A stretch of 64,000 nucleotides of DNA from Rathayibacter oskolensis (GTDB lineage Bacteria; Actinomycetota; Actinomycetes; Actinomycetales; Microbacteriaceae), in the NCBI RefSeq assembly GCF_900177245.1, contig NZ_FXBM01000001.1, forward strand, positions 1,550,001-1,614,000. The letters run 5' to 3'. Below the pieces are notes generated by a model. That model had not been told where the DNA came from, ran no database searches, and was given only the letters and a program-made list of their open reading frames with translations. Made by a program: the position numbers and the translations under genes. This document shows, piece after piece, positions 51,299-62,841 of the stretch. How positions within the stretch are numbered: the stretch's first letter is position 1; every line of letters begins with the position of its first letter.

Positions 51299-52153
51299 AT
51301 GGAGTCGAGTCCGACACCGGTCGCCGACGGCACGAGGGCCGAGGCGATCGAGCAGGCCGTCGAGCTGCTCGGCGGGCGCCGGGTCGCGGCGGTCACGGGC
51401 GCCGGCGTCAGCACCGACTCCGGGATCCCCGACTACCGCGGAGCGGGTGCCCCGGTGCGCACCCCGATGACCTACTCCCAGTTCGTCGCCGACCCCGACT
51501 ACCGCCGTCGCTACTGGGCGGGCAGCCAGCTCGGCTGGCGCCGCTTCACGAGCACGCTGCCGAACGACGGCCACCGAGCGCTCGCCCGGCTCGAGGAGCG
51601 CGGCGTGCTGGCGGGCGTCGTCACCCAGAACGTCGACGGCCTGCACGTCCGAGCCGGGTCGCGCCGCGTGGTCGACCTGCACGGCTCCGCCGACCGCGTC
51701 CGCTGCATGACCTGCGGGCAGTACTTCGCCCGCGATGCCGTGGCCGAACGGATCGACAGCCTGAACCCCTGGCTCGACGACCCCGACATCTCCTCCCTCA
51801 ACCCCGACGGCGACGCCGAGGTGCACGACGTCTCGGCGATGATCGTGCCCGAGTGCACGGTCTGCGGCGGGATCCTCAAGCCCGACATCGTCTTCTTCGG
51901 GGAGTTCATCCCGACCGAGAAGTTCCAGGAGGCACGGGCGATCGTCGCCGGTGCCGACGCCCTCCTCGTGGCCGGCTCGTCTCTCGTCGTGAACTCCGGC
52001 ATCCGATTCCTCGAGATCGCCCGCCGCGGCAAGCTGCCCATCGTGATCGTCAACCGCGGGACGACCAAGGGCGACTCCCGGGCGAGCATCAAGATCGACG
52101 GAGGCACCAGCGAGGTCCTCCGCACCCTCGCCGACCGCCTGCCCGCGCTCTGA
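51299..52153 (+). CDS. Sir2-family NAD-dependent protein deacylase
   Basis: A 284-residue sirtuin. NAD-binding GAGVSTDSGIPDYRG (34-48), TQNVDGLH and LHGSADRVRC, and the catalytic His in the DLHGS motif are intact. The zinc ligands are the CMTCG and CTVCGG pairs. An acidic insert (LNPWLDDPDISSLNPDGDAE) separates the two cysteine pairs and resembles the SIRT4-like class. It removes acyl groups from lysines using NAD. GGGAGG precedes the ATG. Confidence 0.93.
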   Translation: MESSPTPVADGTRAEAIEQAVELLGGRRVAAVTGAGVSTDSGIPDYRGAGAPVRTPMTYSQFVADPDYRRRYWAGSQLGWRRFTSTLPNDGHRALARLEERGVLAGVVTQNVDGLHVRAGSRRVVDLHGSADRVRCMTCGQYFARDAVAERIDSLNPWLDDPDISSLNPDGDAEVHDVSAMIVPECTVCGGILKPDIVFFGEFIPTEKFQEARAIVAGADALLVAGSSLVVNSGIRFLEIARRGKLPIVIVNRGTTKGDSRASIKIDGGTSEVLRTLADRLPAL

Positions 52154-52191
52154 CCGCCCGCGCCCCGACTCCCGTCACCCGAGAGGCCCCC

Positions 52192-52824
52192 GTGACCCAG
52201 CTGACCCTCGTCCGACACGGACAGACCGACTGGAACGCCGCGCGCCGCATCCAGGGCGCGAGCGACATCCCCCTGAACGAGATCGGGCGCTCGCAGGCGA
52301 GGGCCGCTGCGCGCCTCCTCCGCGAGCGCGAGTGGGACGCGGTCGTCGCGAGTCCCCTCGGACGCGCCTACGAGACCGGGGCCATCATCGCGAGGGGACT
52401 CGGCCTCGACGAGCCCCTGGTCGTCCCCGGGCTGGCCGAGCGCGCCTACGGCGAGGCCGAGGGCATGACGGCGGCGGATCTGCGCGAGCTGTTCCCCGGG
52501 GGCATCGAGGGCCAGGGCGTCCCCGGCTGCGAGACCCGCGCCCAGGTCGTCGAGCGCGCGACGGCGGCGCTGCTCGAGGTCTCCGATCGCTTCCCCGGCG
52601 CGCGGGTGATCGTCGCTACCCACGGAGCCGTCATCGGCAGCCTCCTGCGCTTCCTCAGCGCCGACGAGCTGCCGCCGCAGGGCATCACCGTCGGCAACGG
52701 CTCCCGGCACGACTTCTCGATCGTCGACGGCGGGCTGCAGATCGTCGCGTTCGACGGCTCCGGAGACGTGGTCGTCGCCGACGACGACCTCGAGGACGTG
52801 CTGAGCCCGGTCCCCGGCAGCTGA
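52192..52824 (+). CDS. Histidine phosphatase-family protein (phosphoglycerate mutase-like)
   Basis: A 210-residue branch-1 histidine phosphatase. VRHGQTDWN near the N-terminus gives the phospho-accepting His9; ASPLGRAYET and AERAYGEAEG follow, and ATHGAVIGS provides the second catalytic histidine. The GTG start has GAGAGG upstream and lies 38 bases after the sirtuin stop, so the two may be co-transcribed. Substrate unknown. Confidence 0.9.
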   Translation: MTQLTLVRHGQTDWNAARRIQGASDIPLNEIGRSQARAAARLLREREWDAVVASPLGRAYETGAIIARGLGLDEPLVVPGLAERAYGEAEGMTAADLRELFPGGIEGQGVPGCETRAQVVERATAALLEVSDRFPGARVIVATHGAVIGSLLRFLSADELPPQGITVGNGSRHDFSIVDGGLQIVAFDGSGDVVVADDDLEDVLSPVPGS

Positions 52825-52832
52825 GACGCGGC

Positions 52833-52848
52833 GGGGCCGAGCCCCTTC
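52833..52848. terminator. Possible terminator between convergent phosphatase and glycosyltransferase genes
   Basis: GGGGC-CGA-GCCCC (52833-52845) followed by TTCC, in a 50-base convergent gap. The stem is short, so the call is weak. Confidence 0.3.
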
Positions 52849-52874
52849 CGCCTCCTGCCAGCACCGGCCTCCGG

Positions 52875-53957
52875 TCAGCGCCGACCGACCTCGAGCAGCA
52901 GGTCGAGCAGCACCCGGGCGGAGTCGCGCCACGAGTACGCCGACGCCCGCTCCCGCGACCGGCGGGACCGCTCCGCCCACTCCCCCGGCTCCTCGAGAGC
53001 GCGGACCCCGTCCGCGACCGCCTTGGCACTCGACGGATCGACGTAGACGGCGGCGTCCCCTCCGATCTCGCGGAAGATCGGGATGTCGCTGACGACGACC
53101 GGTGTGCCGAGCGCCATCGCCTCGACGAGCGGGATGCCGAATCCCTCGTCCCGGCTCGCGGTCACCAGCGCGGTCGCCCTGGCGAGCACGGCGCGGTACT
53201 CCGCGTCGTCGGCGCCCTGGTGGAACACGAGCTTCGCCGTCGGCGCGAGCGAGCGGAGGGTCTCCACTGTCTCCTCGCTCGCACGGCTCATCAGATGCAG
53301 CTCGTAGTCGGGCAGCAGCCGCATGGCGCGCGCCAGCGTCTCGACGTTCTTGTACGGCATGAACGAGCCCATGTAGACGAGCGTGCGCGCCCCTGAGCGG
53401 TCGGGGAGCGTCGCGGACAGCGCCGCGCTCGCCTCGTCCGGCGCTCCGGCGGCGTTCGGCACGACCACGACGGGCCGCGTCGTCAGGCGGTGGCTCCGGA
53501 GGAGGCCGCGCGTGGTCTCCGACACCGTCACGACGGCGTCCGCGCGCTGCAGCAGCCTCCGCTGCGGCCACCAGGCCAGGTGGTACAGCCGCCACAGCCC
53601 GCGGACGGGAGCCGGCAGATCCCGCGGCGGGGTGCGGTGGCGGTAGTAGATGAGGTCGTGCACGGTCAGGACCAGACGGTAGCGGCGGCCGAGCGTGCCC
53701 ATCGTCTGCATCGGCGAGAAGACCACGTCGGGCTTCAGCCGGTTGACGAGGAGCGCGACGAACGGCTCGAACGCACTCGTGGGGCCGGTCACCTTCTCCC
53801 AGGGCAGCGCGGGCAGCATCGCCAGCTGCCGGCGATCGCTGATCAGCATCGTGACGTCGTGCAGCGCCGCGAGCTCTCGCACGAGCTCGGCGGTGTAGCG
53901 GCTGATGCCGTCGTGACGCTCGAGGCGGGTGTATCGGCAGTCGACGACGATCCTCAT
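52875..53957 (-). CDS. Glycosyltransferase family 4 protein
   Basis: A 360-residue GT-B glycosyltransferase. The N-terminal domain opens with IVVDCRYTRLERHDGISRYTAELV; the GT4 C-terminal domain has VYMGSFMPYKNVETLARAM and the donor-site ASRDEGFGIPLVEAMALGTPVV. It would transfer a sugar from a nucleotide donor, possibly to a cell-wall or capsular glycan; acceptor unknown. The ATG overlaps the hydrolase stop by four bases (ATGA), so the two are co-expressed. Confidence 0.9.
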   Translation of the reverse strand: MRIVVDCRYTRLERHDGISRYTAELVRELAALHDVTMLISDRRQLAMLPALPWEKVTGPTSAFEPFVALLVNRLKPDVVFSPMQTMGTLGRRYRLVLTVHDLIYYRHRTPPRDLPAPVRGLWRLYHLAWWPQRRLLQRADAVVTVSETTRGLLRSHRLTTRPVVVVPNAAGAPDEASAALSATLPDRSGARTLVYMGSFMPYKNVETLARAMRLLPDYELHLMSRASEETVETLRSLAPTAKLVFHQGADDAEYRAVLARATALVTASRDEGFGIPLVEAMALGTPVVVSDIPIFREIGGDAAVYVDPSSAKAVADGVRALEEPGEWAERSRRSRERASAYSWRDSARVLLDLLLEVGRR

Positions 53958-54865
53958 CGGTCGATCCCCTCGTCCAGGGCCGCACGCAGCACCGCGGCGG
54001 CCTCGTCCGGCGTCTCGTAGTGGATCAGGTGACCCACTCCGTCGATCACGTGCAGACGCCCGTGCGGCAGCTGCTCGAGGAGCCGGTACTGAGCGGGGAG
54101 CGGCGTGATGTCGTCCTGCGCGGCGGCGATCAGCTGGGTCGGCACCTCGATCCGGCTCGCGTACTCGCTCACGTCGTGCGACACCGAGGCGCGGAACGCC
54201 TCGAGGACCGTGTCCCGCGAGGCGAAGGCGCTGAAGTAGCGGTCGTGCTGGTCGTGGACGAAGCGGCGCAGGGCCGGGTCCTTCGTCTTCACCATCGACA
54301 GGCTCATCACGCGCACGATGCGCCGATCGCGGAGCAGGCCGAAGCCCAGCACCCGGGGCAGCACGGCTCCGAGCCGGTAGTAGAGCACCGCGAGCCGTGT
54401 CAGAACACCCCGCGGCCCCGCGAGAGCGGGTGCCGCGATGGGGTTCACGAGGACGAGGAGGGGGGTCGGCAGGCCACCGGACACGGCCGCGGCCGCCACG
54501 ATCGAACCGAAGGAGTGTCCCAGCACCACCGCGCGCCCTCGCAGCTCCAGGGCGTCGAGGAACTCGCCGAGCCACGCCGCGTAGCCGTCGACGTCGTGGG
54601 CGTGGGCCGTCATGGGCGGCGAGGCGCCGAACCCGGGCAGGTCGGGAGCGATGACACGGACGTCGGCGCCGCCCGCGAGCAGCCGCGCGATCACCGGCTC
54701 GAGGCCGTGGTGCTCGCCGCGGAAGCCGTGCACCAGCACGAGCACCGTGCTCGCCGACGGCGACCCGTAGGTCCAGTAGGCGGTGGTCGCCCCGGACACG
54801 CTCACGACACCCTCGCTGATGGCGAGGCGTGCGAGGTCGTCCGCATAGGGTGAGGCAGTGGTCAT
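53954..54865 (-). CDS. Alpha/beta-fold hydrolase
   Basis: A 303-residue alpha/beta hydrolase. VLVLVHGFRGEHHGLEPVI (oxyanion region), APDLPGFGAS, nucleophile elbow GHSFGS with Ser118, and C-terminal GVGHLIHYE with the catalytic His. The ATG at 54865 has GGGGA upstream; a second ATG at 54877 is an alternative. Coupling to the glycosyltransferase suggests a role in glycan or lipid precursor handling; the substrate is unknown. Confidence 0.88.
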   Translation of the reverse strand: MTTASPYADDLARLAISEGVVSVSGATTAYWTYGSPSASTVLVLVHGFRGEHHGLEPVIARLLAGGADVRVIAPDLPGFGASPPMTAHAHDVDGYAAWLGEFLDALELRGRAVVLGHSFGSIVAAAAVSGGLPTPLLVLVNPIAAPALAGPRGVLTRLAVLYYRLGAVLPRVLGFGLLRDRRIVRVMSLSMVKTKDPALRRFVHDQHDRYFSAFASRDTVLEAFRASVSHDVSEYASRIEVPTQLIAAAQDDITPLPAQYRLLEQLPHGRLHVIDGVGHLIHYETPDEAAAVLRAALDEGIDR

Positions 54866-55020
54866 GGCGTTCCCCATCGTAGGCACCGCCCGGTGAACTT
54901 CTCGCCGCAACGCCTTGCCTCACCCGATCCCACCCGGGAGCATGAGGACGCGCTCGCGCCGCGACGCACCGCCCCGTCCCCATGACGGTCATCCGCTCAG
55001 GAAGCAGCAGAAGGAGCACC

Positions 55021-56736
<1,716 letters not shown>

Positions 56737-56757
56737 CGACCGGATCCGCCGTGCACC

Positions 56758-56789
56758 GCGGGGCCTCCTGGCGATGTCGGAGGCCCCGC
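56758..56789 (+). terminator. Terminator after treS
   Basis: GCGGGGCCTCC (56758-56768) pairs exactly with GGAGGCCCCGC (56779-56789) around a 10-base loop, an 11-bp GC-rich stem 21 bases past the stop, followed by TT. The -10 box of the next gene begins two bases after it. Confidence 0.75.
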
Positions 56790-56790
56790 T

Positions 56791-56802
56791 TACTCTGATC
56801 GG
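56791..56802 (+). promoter_or_regulatory. Leaderless promoter -10 of the exonuclease gene
   Basis: TACTCT (56791-56796), then six bases, then the GTG start at 56803. No ribosome site is present, so the transcript would start on the GTG. The promoter abuts, and its -35 position (about 56768) falls inside, the treS terminator. Confidence 0.6.
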
Positions 56803-57591
56803 GTGAGCATCACCGAAGCGAGCGCGGAGCCGACCCTGTTCGATCTCGACCCCGGATTCGGCCGTGCGCTGACGTCCGATCCGGTCCTCCAGCAGCCGGC
56901 GGGCCGGCGGTGGTTCGACGAGCTCGCGGTCTTCGATCTCGAGACCACGGGGATCGACGTCCGCACGAGCCGGATCGTCACCGCGCACGTCGGGGTCCTC
57001 GACGCAGCCGGCGAGCCCGTCGAGTCGACCACGTGGCTCGCCGACCCCGGAGTCGAGATCCCCGAGGGTGCGAGCGCGGTGCACGGCATCACCACCCGGT
57101 ACGCGCGAGCCCACGGCCGGCCGGCCGGAGAGGTCGTCGCCGAGGTCTCGGAGGCGCTGCGCTCCCTCCTCGCGCGCGAGATCCCCGTGGTCGTCTACAA
57201 CGCCCCCTACGACCTCTCGCTCCTCGCCCACGAGTCCCGCCGCTGGGGCGTGCCCGTCCTGCTCGACCCCTGCCCGATCATCGATCCGCTCGTGATCGAC
57301 AAGGCGCTCGACCGCTACCGGAGGGGCAAGCGCACCCTCGTGCACGCCGCGGAGCACTACGGCGTCTCGCTGACCGAGGCGCACGACGCCGGAGCCGACG
57401 CCGTGGCGGCCGGCCGTCTCGCGCAGGCGCTGGGCAGGGCCTACGCCGACGAGCTCGAAGTCGACGCTCCCACCTTGCACGGGCTCCAGGTCGAGTGGTC
57501 CCGCACCCAGGCGGAGTCGTTCCAGGAGTACATGCGCCGCGTCCGCGACGAGGGCTTCGTGGCCGACGGCGGCTGGCCCGTCCGCCACTGA
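56803..57591 (+). CDS. DnaQ-like 3'-5' exonuclease domain protein
   Basis: A 262-residue DEDDh exonuclease. Exo I FDLETTG (Asp45, Glu47), Exo II NAPYDLSLL, and Exo III HDAGADA (His and Asp) are present. Residues 1-38 and the C-terminal 60 are outside the domain. It may proofread with a DNA polymerase or degrade DNA/RNA ends; the partner is not known. Leaderless GTG start. Confidence 0.9.
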   Translation: MSITEASAEPTLFDLDPGFGRALTSDPVLQQPAGRRWFDELAVFDLETTGIDVRTSRIVTAHVGVLDAAGEPVESTTWLADPGVEIPEGASAVHGITTRYARAHGRPAGEVVAEVSEALRSLLAREIPVVVYNAPYDLSLLAHESRRWGVPVLLDPCPIIDPLVIDKALDRYRRGKRTLVHAAEHYGVSLTEAHDAGADAVAAGRLAQALGRAYADELEVDAPTLHGLQVEWSRTQAESFQEYMRRVRDEGFVADGGWPVRH

Positions 57592-57616
57592 CCAGTGGCC
57601 GCGCGCGCCACGGCTC

Positions 57617-58189
57617 TCAGACCAGGCCGCGGCCCTCGGCGAGCATGGCGACGTACTCCTGGATCCGACGGGTCCGCGTCTCCGGGCGCTTGAGCTGCTG
57701 CAGGCGGAAGAGGAACGCGAACCGCTGCTGCGCGCCGAGGCTCGCGAAGAACTCCGACGCCGCGGGGTTCGCGTCCAGCGCCGCCCGCAGATCGGCGGGC
57801 ACCTCGGCTCCCTTCTGGCGGTACGCGGCGTCCCAGCGCCCGTCGGCCTTCGCGCGCTCGATCTCGGCGTGGCCCGCCGGCCGCATCCGCCCCTCCTCGA
57901 TGAGGCGCGCGACGTGCTCGCGGTTGACCTGCGACCAGGGGCTGGCCTTCCGGCGGGGCGTGAACGCCTGCAGGCTGAACTGCTCGTCGAACGCGCCGGC
58001 CTGCCCGTCGATCCAGCCGTGGCAGAGCGCCACGTCGAGCGCCTCGGCGTAGGTGATGCCGGGGTCGACCGCGTTCTTCTTGCGCATCTTCAGGCGGACT
58101 CCCCCGGGGTCGGGATCGCCGCTGAGATACGCGTCCCACTCGTCGGCGGTGACGAACGGGAGGATCGGCTTGTCGGCCCAGGACACCAT
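57617..58189 (-). CDS. YdeI/OmpD-associated family protein
   Basis: A 190-residue protein of the YdeI/OmdA-like family, recognised by ALCHGWIDGQAGAFDE, FTPRRKASPWSQVNREHVARL and the C-terminal RRIQEYVAMLAEG. Members have been linked to bacteriocin protection, but function is uncertain. ATG 58189 lies six bases after TAGCGT (complement of 58196-58201) with no ribosome site, so it may be leaderless. It is convergent with the exonuclease gene. Confidence 0.85.
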   Translation of the reverse strand: MVSWADKPILPFVTADEWDAYLSGDPDPGGVRLKMRKKNAVDPGITYAEALDVALCHGWIDGQAGAFDEQFSLQAFTPRRKASPWSQVNREHVARLIEEGRMRPAGHAEIERAKADGRWDAAYRQKGAEVPADLRAALDANPAASEFFASLGAQQRFAFLFRLQQLKRPETRTRRIQEYVAMLAEGRGLV

Positions 58190-58264
58190 GCCCGGACGCT
58201 ACCGCACCGGCTCCCCGACCGGAACGCCCGGCTCCCGCGGCCCGGCCGCTCGGAGGCCGGAACG

Positions 58265-58302
58265 ACGAAGGGCCCCCGACCGCGAGGTCGAGGGCCCTTC
58301 GT
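58265..58302 (-). terminator. Terminator of rpmE2
   Basis: ACGAAGGGCCC (58265-58275) pairs with GGGCCCTTCGT (58292-58302), and inside CGACC pairs with GGTCG around a GCGA loop. The hairpin starts nine bases after the rpmE2 stop on the minus strand. Confidence 0.8.
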
Positions 58303-58310
58303 GAGGCGTG

Positions 58311-58559
58311 CTACTTGCCGAAGTTCTTGTAGCGGCTGTTGAACTTCTCGACGCGGCCGGCCGAGTCCATGATGCGCTGCTTGCCCGTGTAGAACGGGTG
58401 CGAGGCGGAGGAGATCTCGACGTCGATGACGGGGTAGGTCACGCCGTCGAGCTCGATGGTCTTGCTGCTCTTCGCCGTCGAACGGGTGAGGAAGGTCTCA
58501 CCGGACGCGAGGTCTCGGAAGACGATCGCCTCGTACACGGGGTGGATGTCGGACTTCAT
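58311..58559 (-). CDS. rpmE2: Ribosomal protein L31 type B
   Basis: An 82-residue large-subunit protein. It starts [16 protein letters not shown] and has the type B signature without the zinc-binding CxxC pairs of type A, so it belongs to the zinc-independent paralogue usually made under zinc limitation. The [22 protein letters not shown] ending is characteristic. AGGA precedes the ATG. Start 58559 was taken; the earlier in-frame ATG at 58595 has no ribosome site. Confidence 0.95.
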   Translation of the reverse strand: MKSDIHPVYEAIVFRDLASGETFLTRSTAKSSKTIELDGVTYPVIDVEISSASHPFYTGKQRIMDSAGRVEKFNSRYKNFGK

Positions 58560-58661
58560 GATGGATTCCTGTCGCTGAATGGTCCTGAACCGCACCTGTC
58601 GTCGACGGGAACGGGTGGAAGTGTGGTGGGCGCACGGAGAACGGGCCCGAACCGACTATCG

Positions 58662-58667
58662 AGGATA
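58662..58667 (-). promoter_or_regulatory. Candidate rpmE2 promoter
   Basis: On the minus strand TGGTATCCT is an extended -10 (TATCCT = complement of 58662-58667), about 100 bases before the start. No Zur-type inverted repeat was recognised in 58560-58706, which otherwise holds nothing named. Confidence 0.4.
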
Positions 58668-58706
58668 CCAGATCGTCCGCCCCGCGGAAAGGAGCGGCCG
58701 ACGAGG

Positions 58707-59492
58707 TCAGCCGCGCGCGCGGGCCGAGTAGCGCCCGTTCTCGCGGGTCAGCGCGATGTCGAGCCCGAAGGTCTCGGCGAGCGTCGCCTCCGTGAGCGCC
58801 TCGTCGAGAGGTCCGGCCGCCACGACGGCGCCGTCGCGCAGGAGCAGCGCGTGCGTGAAGCCGTCGGGGATCTCCTCGACGTGGTGGGTGACCATGACGA
58901 TCGCGGGCGAGGCGGGGTCCTTCGCGAAGCCGCCGAGCAGCTGCAGGAGCTCCTCGCGGGCCCCGAGGTCGAGGCTCGCGGCGGGCTCGTCGAGCAGGAG
59001 CAGCTCGGGGTCGGTCATGATCGCGCGGGCGATCTGGACGCGCTTCTGCTCGCCGTCCGAGAGGGTGCCGAAGGTGCGGTCGGCGAGGTGGTCGAGCTTC
59101 CACTCGGCGAGGACGCGACGGGCGCGACGCTCGTCGATCTCGTCGTAGCCCTCGTTCCAGCGTCCGGTCACGGCGTAGGCGGCCGTCATGACGACATCGA
59201 GCACCGACTCGCCCGCGGGCAGCCGCCGGGCCATCGCGGTCGACGCGTAGCCGATGCGCGGGCGCAGCTCGAAGACGTCGACGCGCCCCAGCGTCTCCTC
59301 GAGCAGGTGCGCCTGCCCGGTCGAGGGGTAGTTCTGCGCTGCCGCGATCTGCAGGATCGAGGTCTTCCCGGCGCCGTTGGGGCCGAGGATCACCCAGCGG
59401 TCCTCCTCGGCGACGGCCCACTCGACGTGGTCGAGGATCCGCTTGCCGTTCCGGACGAAGGACACATCGACGAACGAGACAACGCTGGGCAT
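58707..59492 (-). CDS. ABC transporter ATP-binding protein
   Basis: A 261-residue ABC ATPase: Walker A GPNGAGKT (37-44), Q-loop region after residue 75, signature LSDGEQ, Walker B LLLLDEPAAS, and H-loop THHVEEIPD. It resembles the YfmF/ModF-like single ABC ATPases with an N-terminal beta-strand start. No permease is adjacent, so its partner is unknown. It lies 49 bases after glgM on the same strand. Confidence 0.9.
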   Translation of the reverse strand: MPSVVSFVDVSFVRNGKRILDHVEWAVAEEDRWVILGPNGAGKTSILQIAAAQNYPSTGQAHLLEETLGRVDVFELRPRIGYASTAMARRLPAGESVLDVVMTAAYAVTGRWNEGYDEIDERRARRVLAEWKLDHLADRTFGTLSDGEQKRVQIARAIMTDPELLLLDEPAASLDLGAREELLQLLGGFAKDPASPAIVMVTHHVEEIPDGFTHALLLRDGAVVAAGPLDEALTEATLAETFGLDIALTRENGRYSARARG

Positions 59493-59541
59493 GCGTCCAA
59501 TCCTAAGCGGAGGGAGTGACCCGGCCGGACGAGCGGCCGGG

Positions 59542-60723
59542 TCAGACGAGGGAGGCGTAGATCGCGCGGGTGTCGCGGGCGATCTGGGTCCAGCTGAAGT
59601 CGCTCTGCGCGCGCTCGCGCCCGGCGGCGCCCATCCGCTTGGCCGCGGCGGGGTCGGCTACGACCTCCGCGAGGGCCGCCGCGAGGTCGGCGACGTAGCG
59701 ATCGGGGTCCACCGGTGTCCCGGTGCCGTCCGTCACCTGCTCGATCGGCACCAGCCGGCCGGTGACGCCGTCGACGACGACCTCGGGGATGCCTCCGGTC
59801 GCCGTGCCGACGACGGCGGCGCCGCACGCCATCGCCTCGAGGTTCACGATGCCCAGCGGCTCGTAGATCGACGGGCAGACGAAGGTGGTCGCCGCGGTGA
59901 GGACCGCCGAGAGCTGATGGCGCGGGAGGTGGCGGTCGATCCAGACCACGCCGGTGCGCTCCTCCTGCAGCCCGCGCACCAGGGCGGTGACCTCGGCCAT
60001 GATCTCGGGGGTGTCGGGCGCGCCGGCGCAGAGCACCAGCTGCACCTCCGGAGGCAGGGTCGCCGCCGCGCGCAGCAGGTAGGGCAGACCCTTCTGGCGG
60101 GTGATGCGGCCGACGAAGACGACGGACGGACGGGACGGGTCGATCCCGAGCTCGTGCAGCACGGCCTCGTCGTCGACGGGGTGCCAGGCGTCGAGGTCGA
60201 TGCCGTTGTAGACGACGTGCACCTTCGCCGGATCGAGGGCGGGGTACGAGCGGAGGATGTCGGCGCGCATGCCTCCCGAGACCGCGATGACCGCGTCGGC
60301 GCTCTCGTACGCCTCCCGCTCGATCCAGCTCGACACGCGGTAGCCTCCGCCGAGCTGCTCGGCCTTCCACGGGCGCAGCGGCTCGAGGCTGTGCGCCGAG
60401 ACCACGTGCGGGATGCCGTGCAGCAGCTGCGAGAGCCGGCCCGCCGCATTCGCGTACCAGGTGTGGGAGTGGACCAGATCGGCACCCGCCGTGTCCTGGG
60501 CGATCTGCAGGTCGACTCCGAGGGTCTGCAGCGCGCCGTTGGCGTGAGCGAGCTCGGAGGGAACGGGGTACGCGAACGCGCCCGGTTCGTCGCGAGGTGC
60601 GCCGAAGCAGCGCACCACGACCTCGATGTCGCTGCGCAGCGCCTTGGTGAGCTCGGCCACGTGCACGCCGGCTCCCCCGTACACCTCGGGCGGATATTCC
60701 TTGGTCAGCAGATCGACTCGCAC
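59542..60723 (-). CDS. glgM: Alpha-maltose-1-phosphate synthase GlgM (glycogen synthase, GT4 type)
   Basis: A 393-residue GT4 glycosyltransferase beginning MRVDLLTKEYPPEVYGGAGVHVAELTKAL, the pattern of actinobacterial GlgM/GlgA (Rv1212c-like), which uses ADP-glucose. VGRITRQKGLPYLL and the donor motif CPSIYEPLGIVNLEAMACG are present. GlgM makes alpha-maltose-1-phosphate for the GlgE route, or elongates glycogen. It is divergent from glgC, whose product supplies its ADP-glucose. GTG start with TACGGT six bases upstream. Confidence 0.92.
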   Translation of the reverse strand: MRVDLLTKEYPPEVYGGAGVHVAELTKALRSDIEVVVRCFGAPRDEPGAFAYPVPSELAHANGALQTLGVDLQIAQDTAGADLVHSHTWYANAAGRLSQLLHGIPHVVSAHSLEPLRPWKAEQLGGGYRVSSWIEREAYESADAVIAVSGGMRADILRSYPALDPAKVHVVYNGIDLDAWHPVDDEAVLHELGIDPSRPSVVFVGRITRQKGLPYLLRAAATLPPEVQLVLCAGAPDTPEIMAEVTALVRGLQEERTGVVWIDRHLPRHQLSAVLTAATTFVCPSIYEPLGIVNLEAMACGAAVVGTATGGIPEVVVDGVTGRLVPIEQVTDGTGTPVDPDRYVADLAAALAEVVADPAAAKRMGAAGRERAQSDFSWTQIARDTRAIYASLV

Positions 60724-60799
60724 ATCCGAACCGTAGTACAGCCCCGCGACGGCTGATACCCGGGTTCGCGCGGAGGGTCGGCACCCCTACTGTTGAGCC
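60724..60799. promoter_or_regulatory. Divergent leaderless promoters of glgM and glgC
   Basis: In the 76-base gap TACGGT (complement of 60730-60735) ends six bases before the glgM GTG, and TACTGT (60788-60793) ends six bases before the glgC ATG. Neither gene has a ribosome site. Both transcripts would start on the start codon, with the two promoters back to back, allowing one regulator to govern both. Confidence 0.65.
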
Positions 60800-62059
60800 A
60801 TGCAGTCAAAGAAGATTTTCGGCATCGTCCTCGCCGGCGGCGAGGGCAAGCGGCTCATGCCCCTCACGGCCGACCGGGCCAAGCCCGCTGTCCCGTTCGG
60901 CGGGCAGTACCGACTGATCGACTTCGCGCTGTCGAACCTCATCAATTCGGGGCTCACCCAGATCGTCGTGCTGACGCAGTACAAGTCGCACTCGCTCGAC
61001 CGCCACGTCTCGCAGACCTGGCGCCTGTCGGGGCTGCTCAACTCCTACGTCGCGTCGGTGCCCGCGCAGCAGCGCCTGGGCAAGCGCTGGTTCAGCGGAT
61101 CCGCCGACGCGATCCTGCAGAGCCTCAACCTCATCCGCGACGAGAAGCCCGACATCGTCGTCGTGGTCGGCGCCGACCACGTCTACCGCATGGACTTCTC
61201 GCAGATGATCCAGGCGCACATCGCCTCCGGCGCCAAGGCGACCGTCGCGGCGATCCGCCAGCCCATCGAGCTCGCCGACCAGTTCGGAGTCATCCAGCTC
61301 GCGGGCGACGAGGCGGGCGACGGCATCGTCCCGACGAAGATCGCGGAGTTCCTCGAGAAGCCGAAGGACGCCGTCGGGCTCGCCGACTCCCCGCACGAGG
61401 TCCTCGCCTCGATGGGCAACTACGTCTTCGACGCCGACGCGCTGATCGACGCGGTCATCCGCGACGGCGAGCTCTCGACCTCCGACCACGACATGGGCGG
61501 CGACATCATCCCGGACTTCGTCGCGCGCGGCGAGGCGGGCGTCTACGACCTCAAGCTCAACGAGGTCCCCGGCTCCACCGATCGCGACCGCTACTACTGG
61601 CGCGACGTGGGGACGATCGACTCGTTCTACGAGGCGCACCAGGACCTGATCTCGGCGCTGCCGGTGTTCAACCTCTACAACCAGCAGTGGCCGATCTTCT
61701 CGTCGCAGCTGAACTCGCCTCCAGCGAAGATCGTGCGCGACGGCCGCGGCAACATGGGCTCGACCGTCGACTCCGTGGTCTCGCTCGGAACCGTGATCTC
61801 GGGAGCGCACATCGAGCGCAGCGTGATCGGGCCGTGGACCGTCATCGAGTCCAACGCCACCGTCGCCGACTCGGTGGTCTTCGACAAGGTGCGGATCGGC
61901 CCGGACGCCCTGGTGGTGCGCGCTATCCTCGACAAGGACGTCGTCGTCGAGCCCGGTGCCCGTGTCGGTGTGGACCACGCCCACGACCGCGAGCGCGGGT
62001 TCACCGTCACCGAGTCGGGGATCACCGTCGTCGGCAAGGGCGTCGTCGTCCGCCCGTAG
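60800..62059 (+). CDS. glgC: Glucose-1-phosphate adenylyltransferase (ADP-glucose pyrophosphorylase)
   Basis: A 419-residue nucleotidyltransferase making ADP-glucose from ATP and glucose-1-phosphate. [26 protein letters not shown] (nucleotide binding and pyrophosphorylase signature), the GSADAILQ region, and the C-terminal left-handed beta-helix repeats (from about 285) are present. It is the committed enzyme of glycogen and alpha-glucan synthesis. It is divergent from glgM, its likely user. Confidence 0.96.
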   Translation: MQSKKIFGIVLAGGEGKRLMPLTADRAKPAVPFGGQYRLIDFALSNLINSGLTQIVVLTQYKSHSLDRHVSQTWRLSGLLNSYVASVPAQQRLGKRWFSGSADAILQSLNLIRDEKPDIVVVVGADHVYRMDFSQMIQAHIASGAKATVAAIRQPIELADQFGVIQLAGDEAGDGIVPTKIAEFLEKPKDAVGLADSPHEVLASMGNYVFDADALIDAVIRDGELSTSDHDMGGDIIPDFVARGEAGVYDLKLNEVPGSTDRDRYYWRDVGTIDSFYEAHQDLISALPVFNLYNQQWPIFSSQLNSPPAKIVRDGRGNMGSTVDSVVSLGTVISGAHIERSVIGPWTVIESNATVADSVVFDKVRIGPDALVVRAILDKDVVVEPGARVGVDHAHDRERGFTVTESGITVVGKGVVVRP

Positions 62060-62142
62060 CACCCCCGCGGGCCGAGAGCACCGCTCCTCCGGGAGCACCG
62101 CGTCCGCGCGCCGGCGACGCGGACCGACCGATTGGCCCGCCC

Positions 62143-62802
<660 letters not shown>

Positions 62803-62841
62803 CGCTCGGTCTCCGAAGGCCGACGCGAGCGTCCAGGCGAG

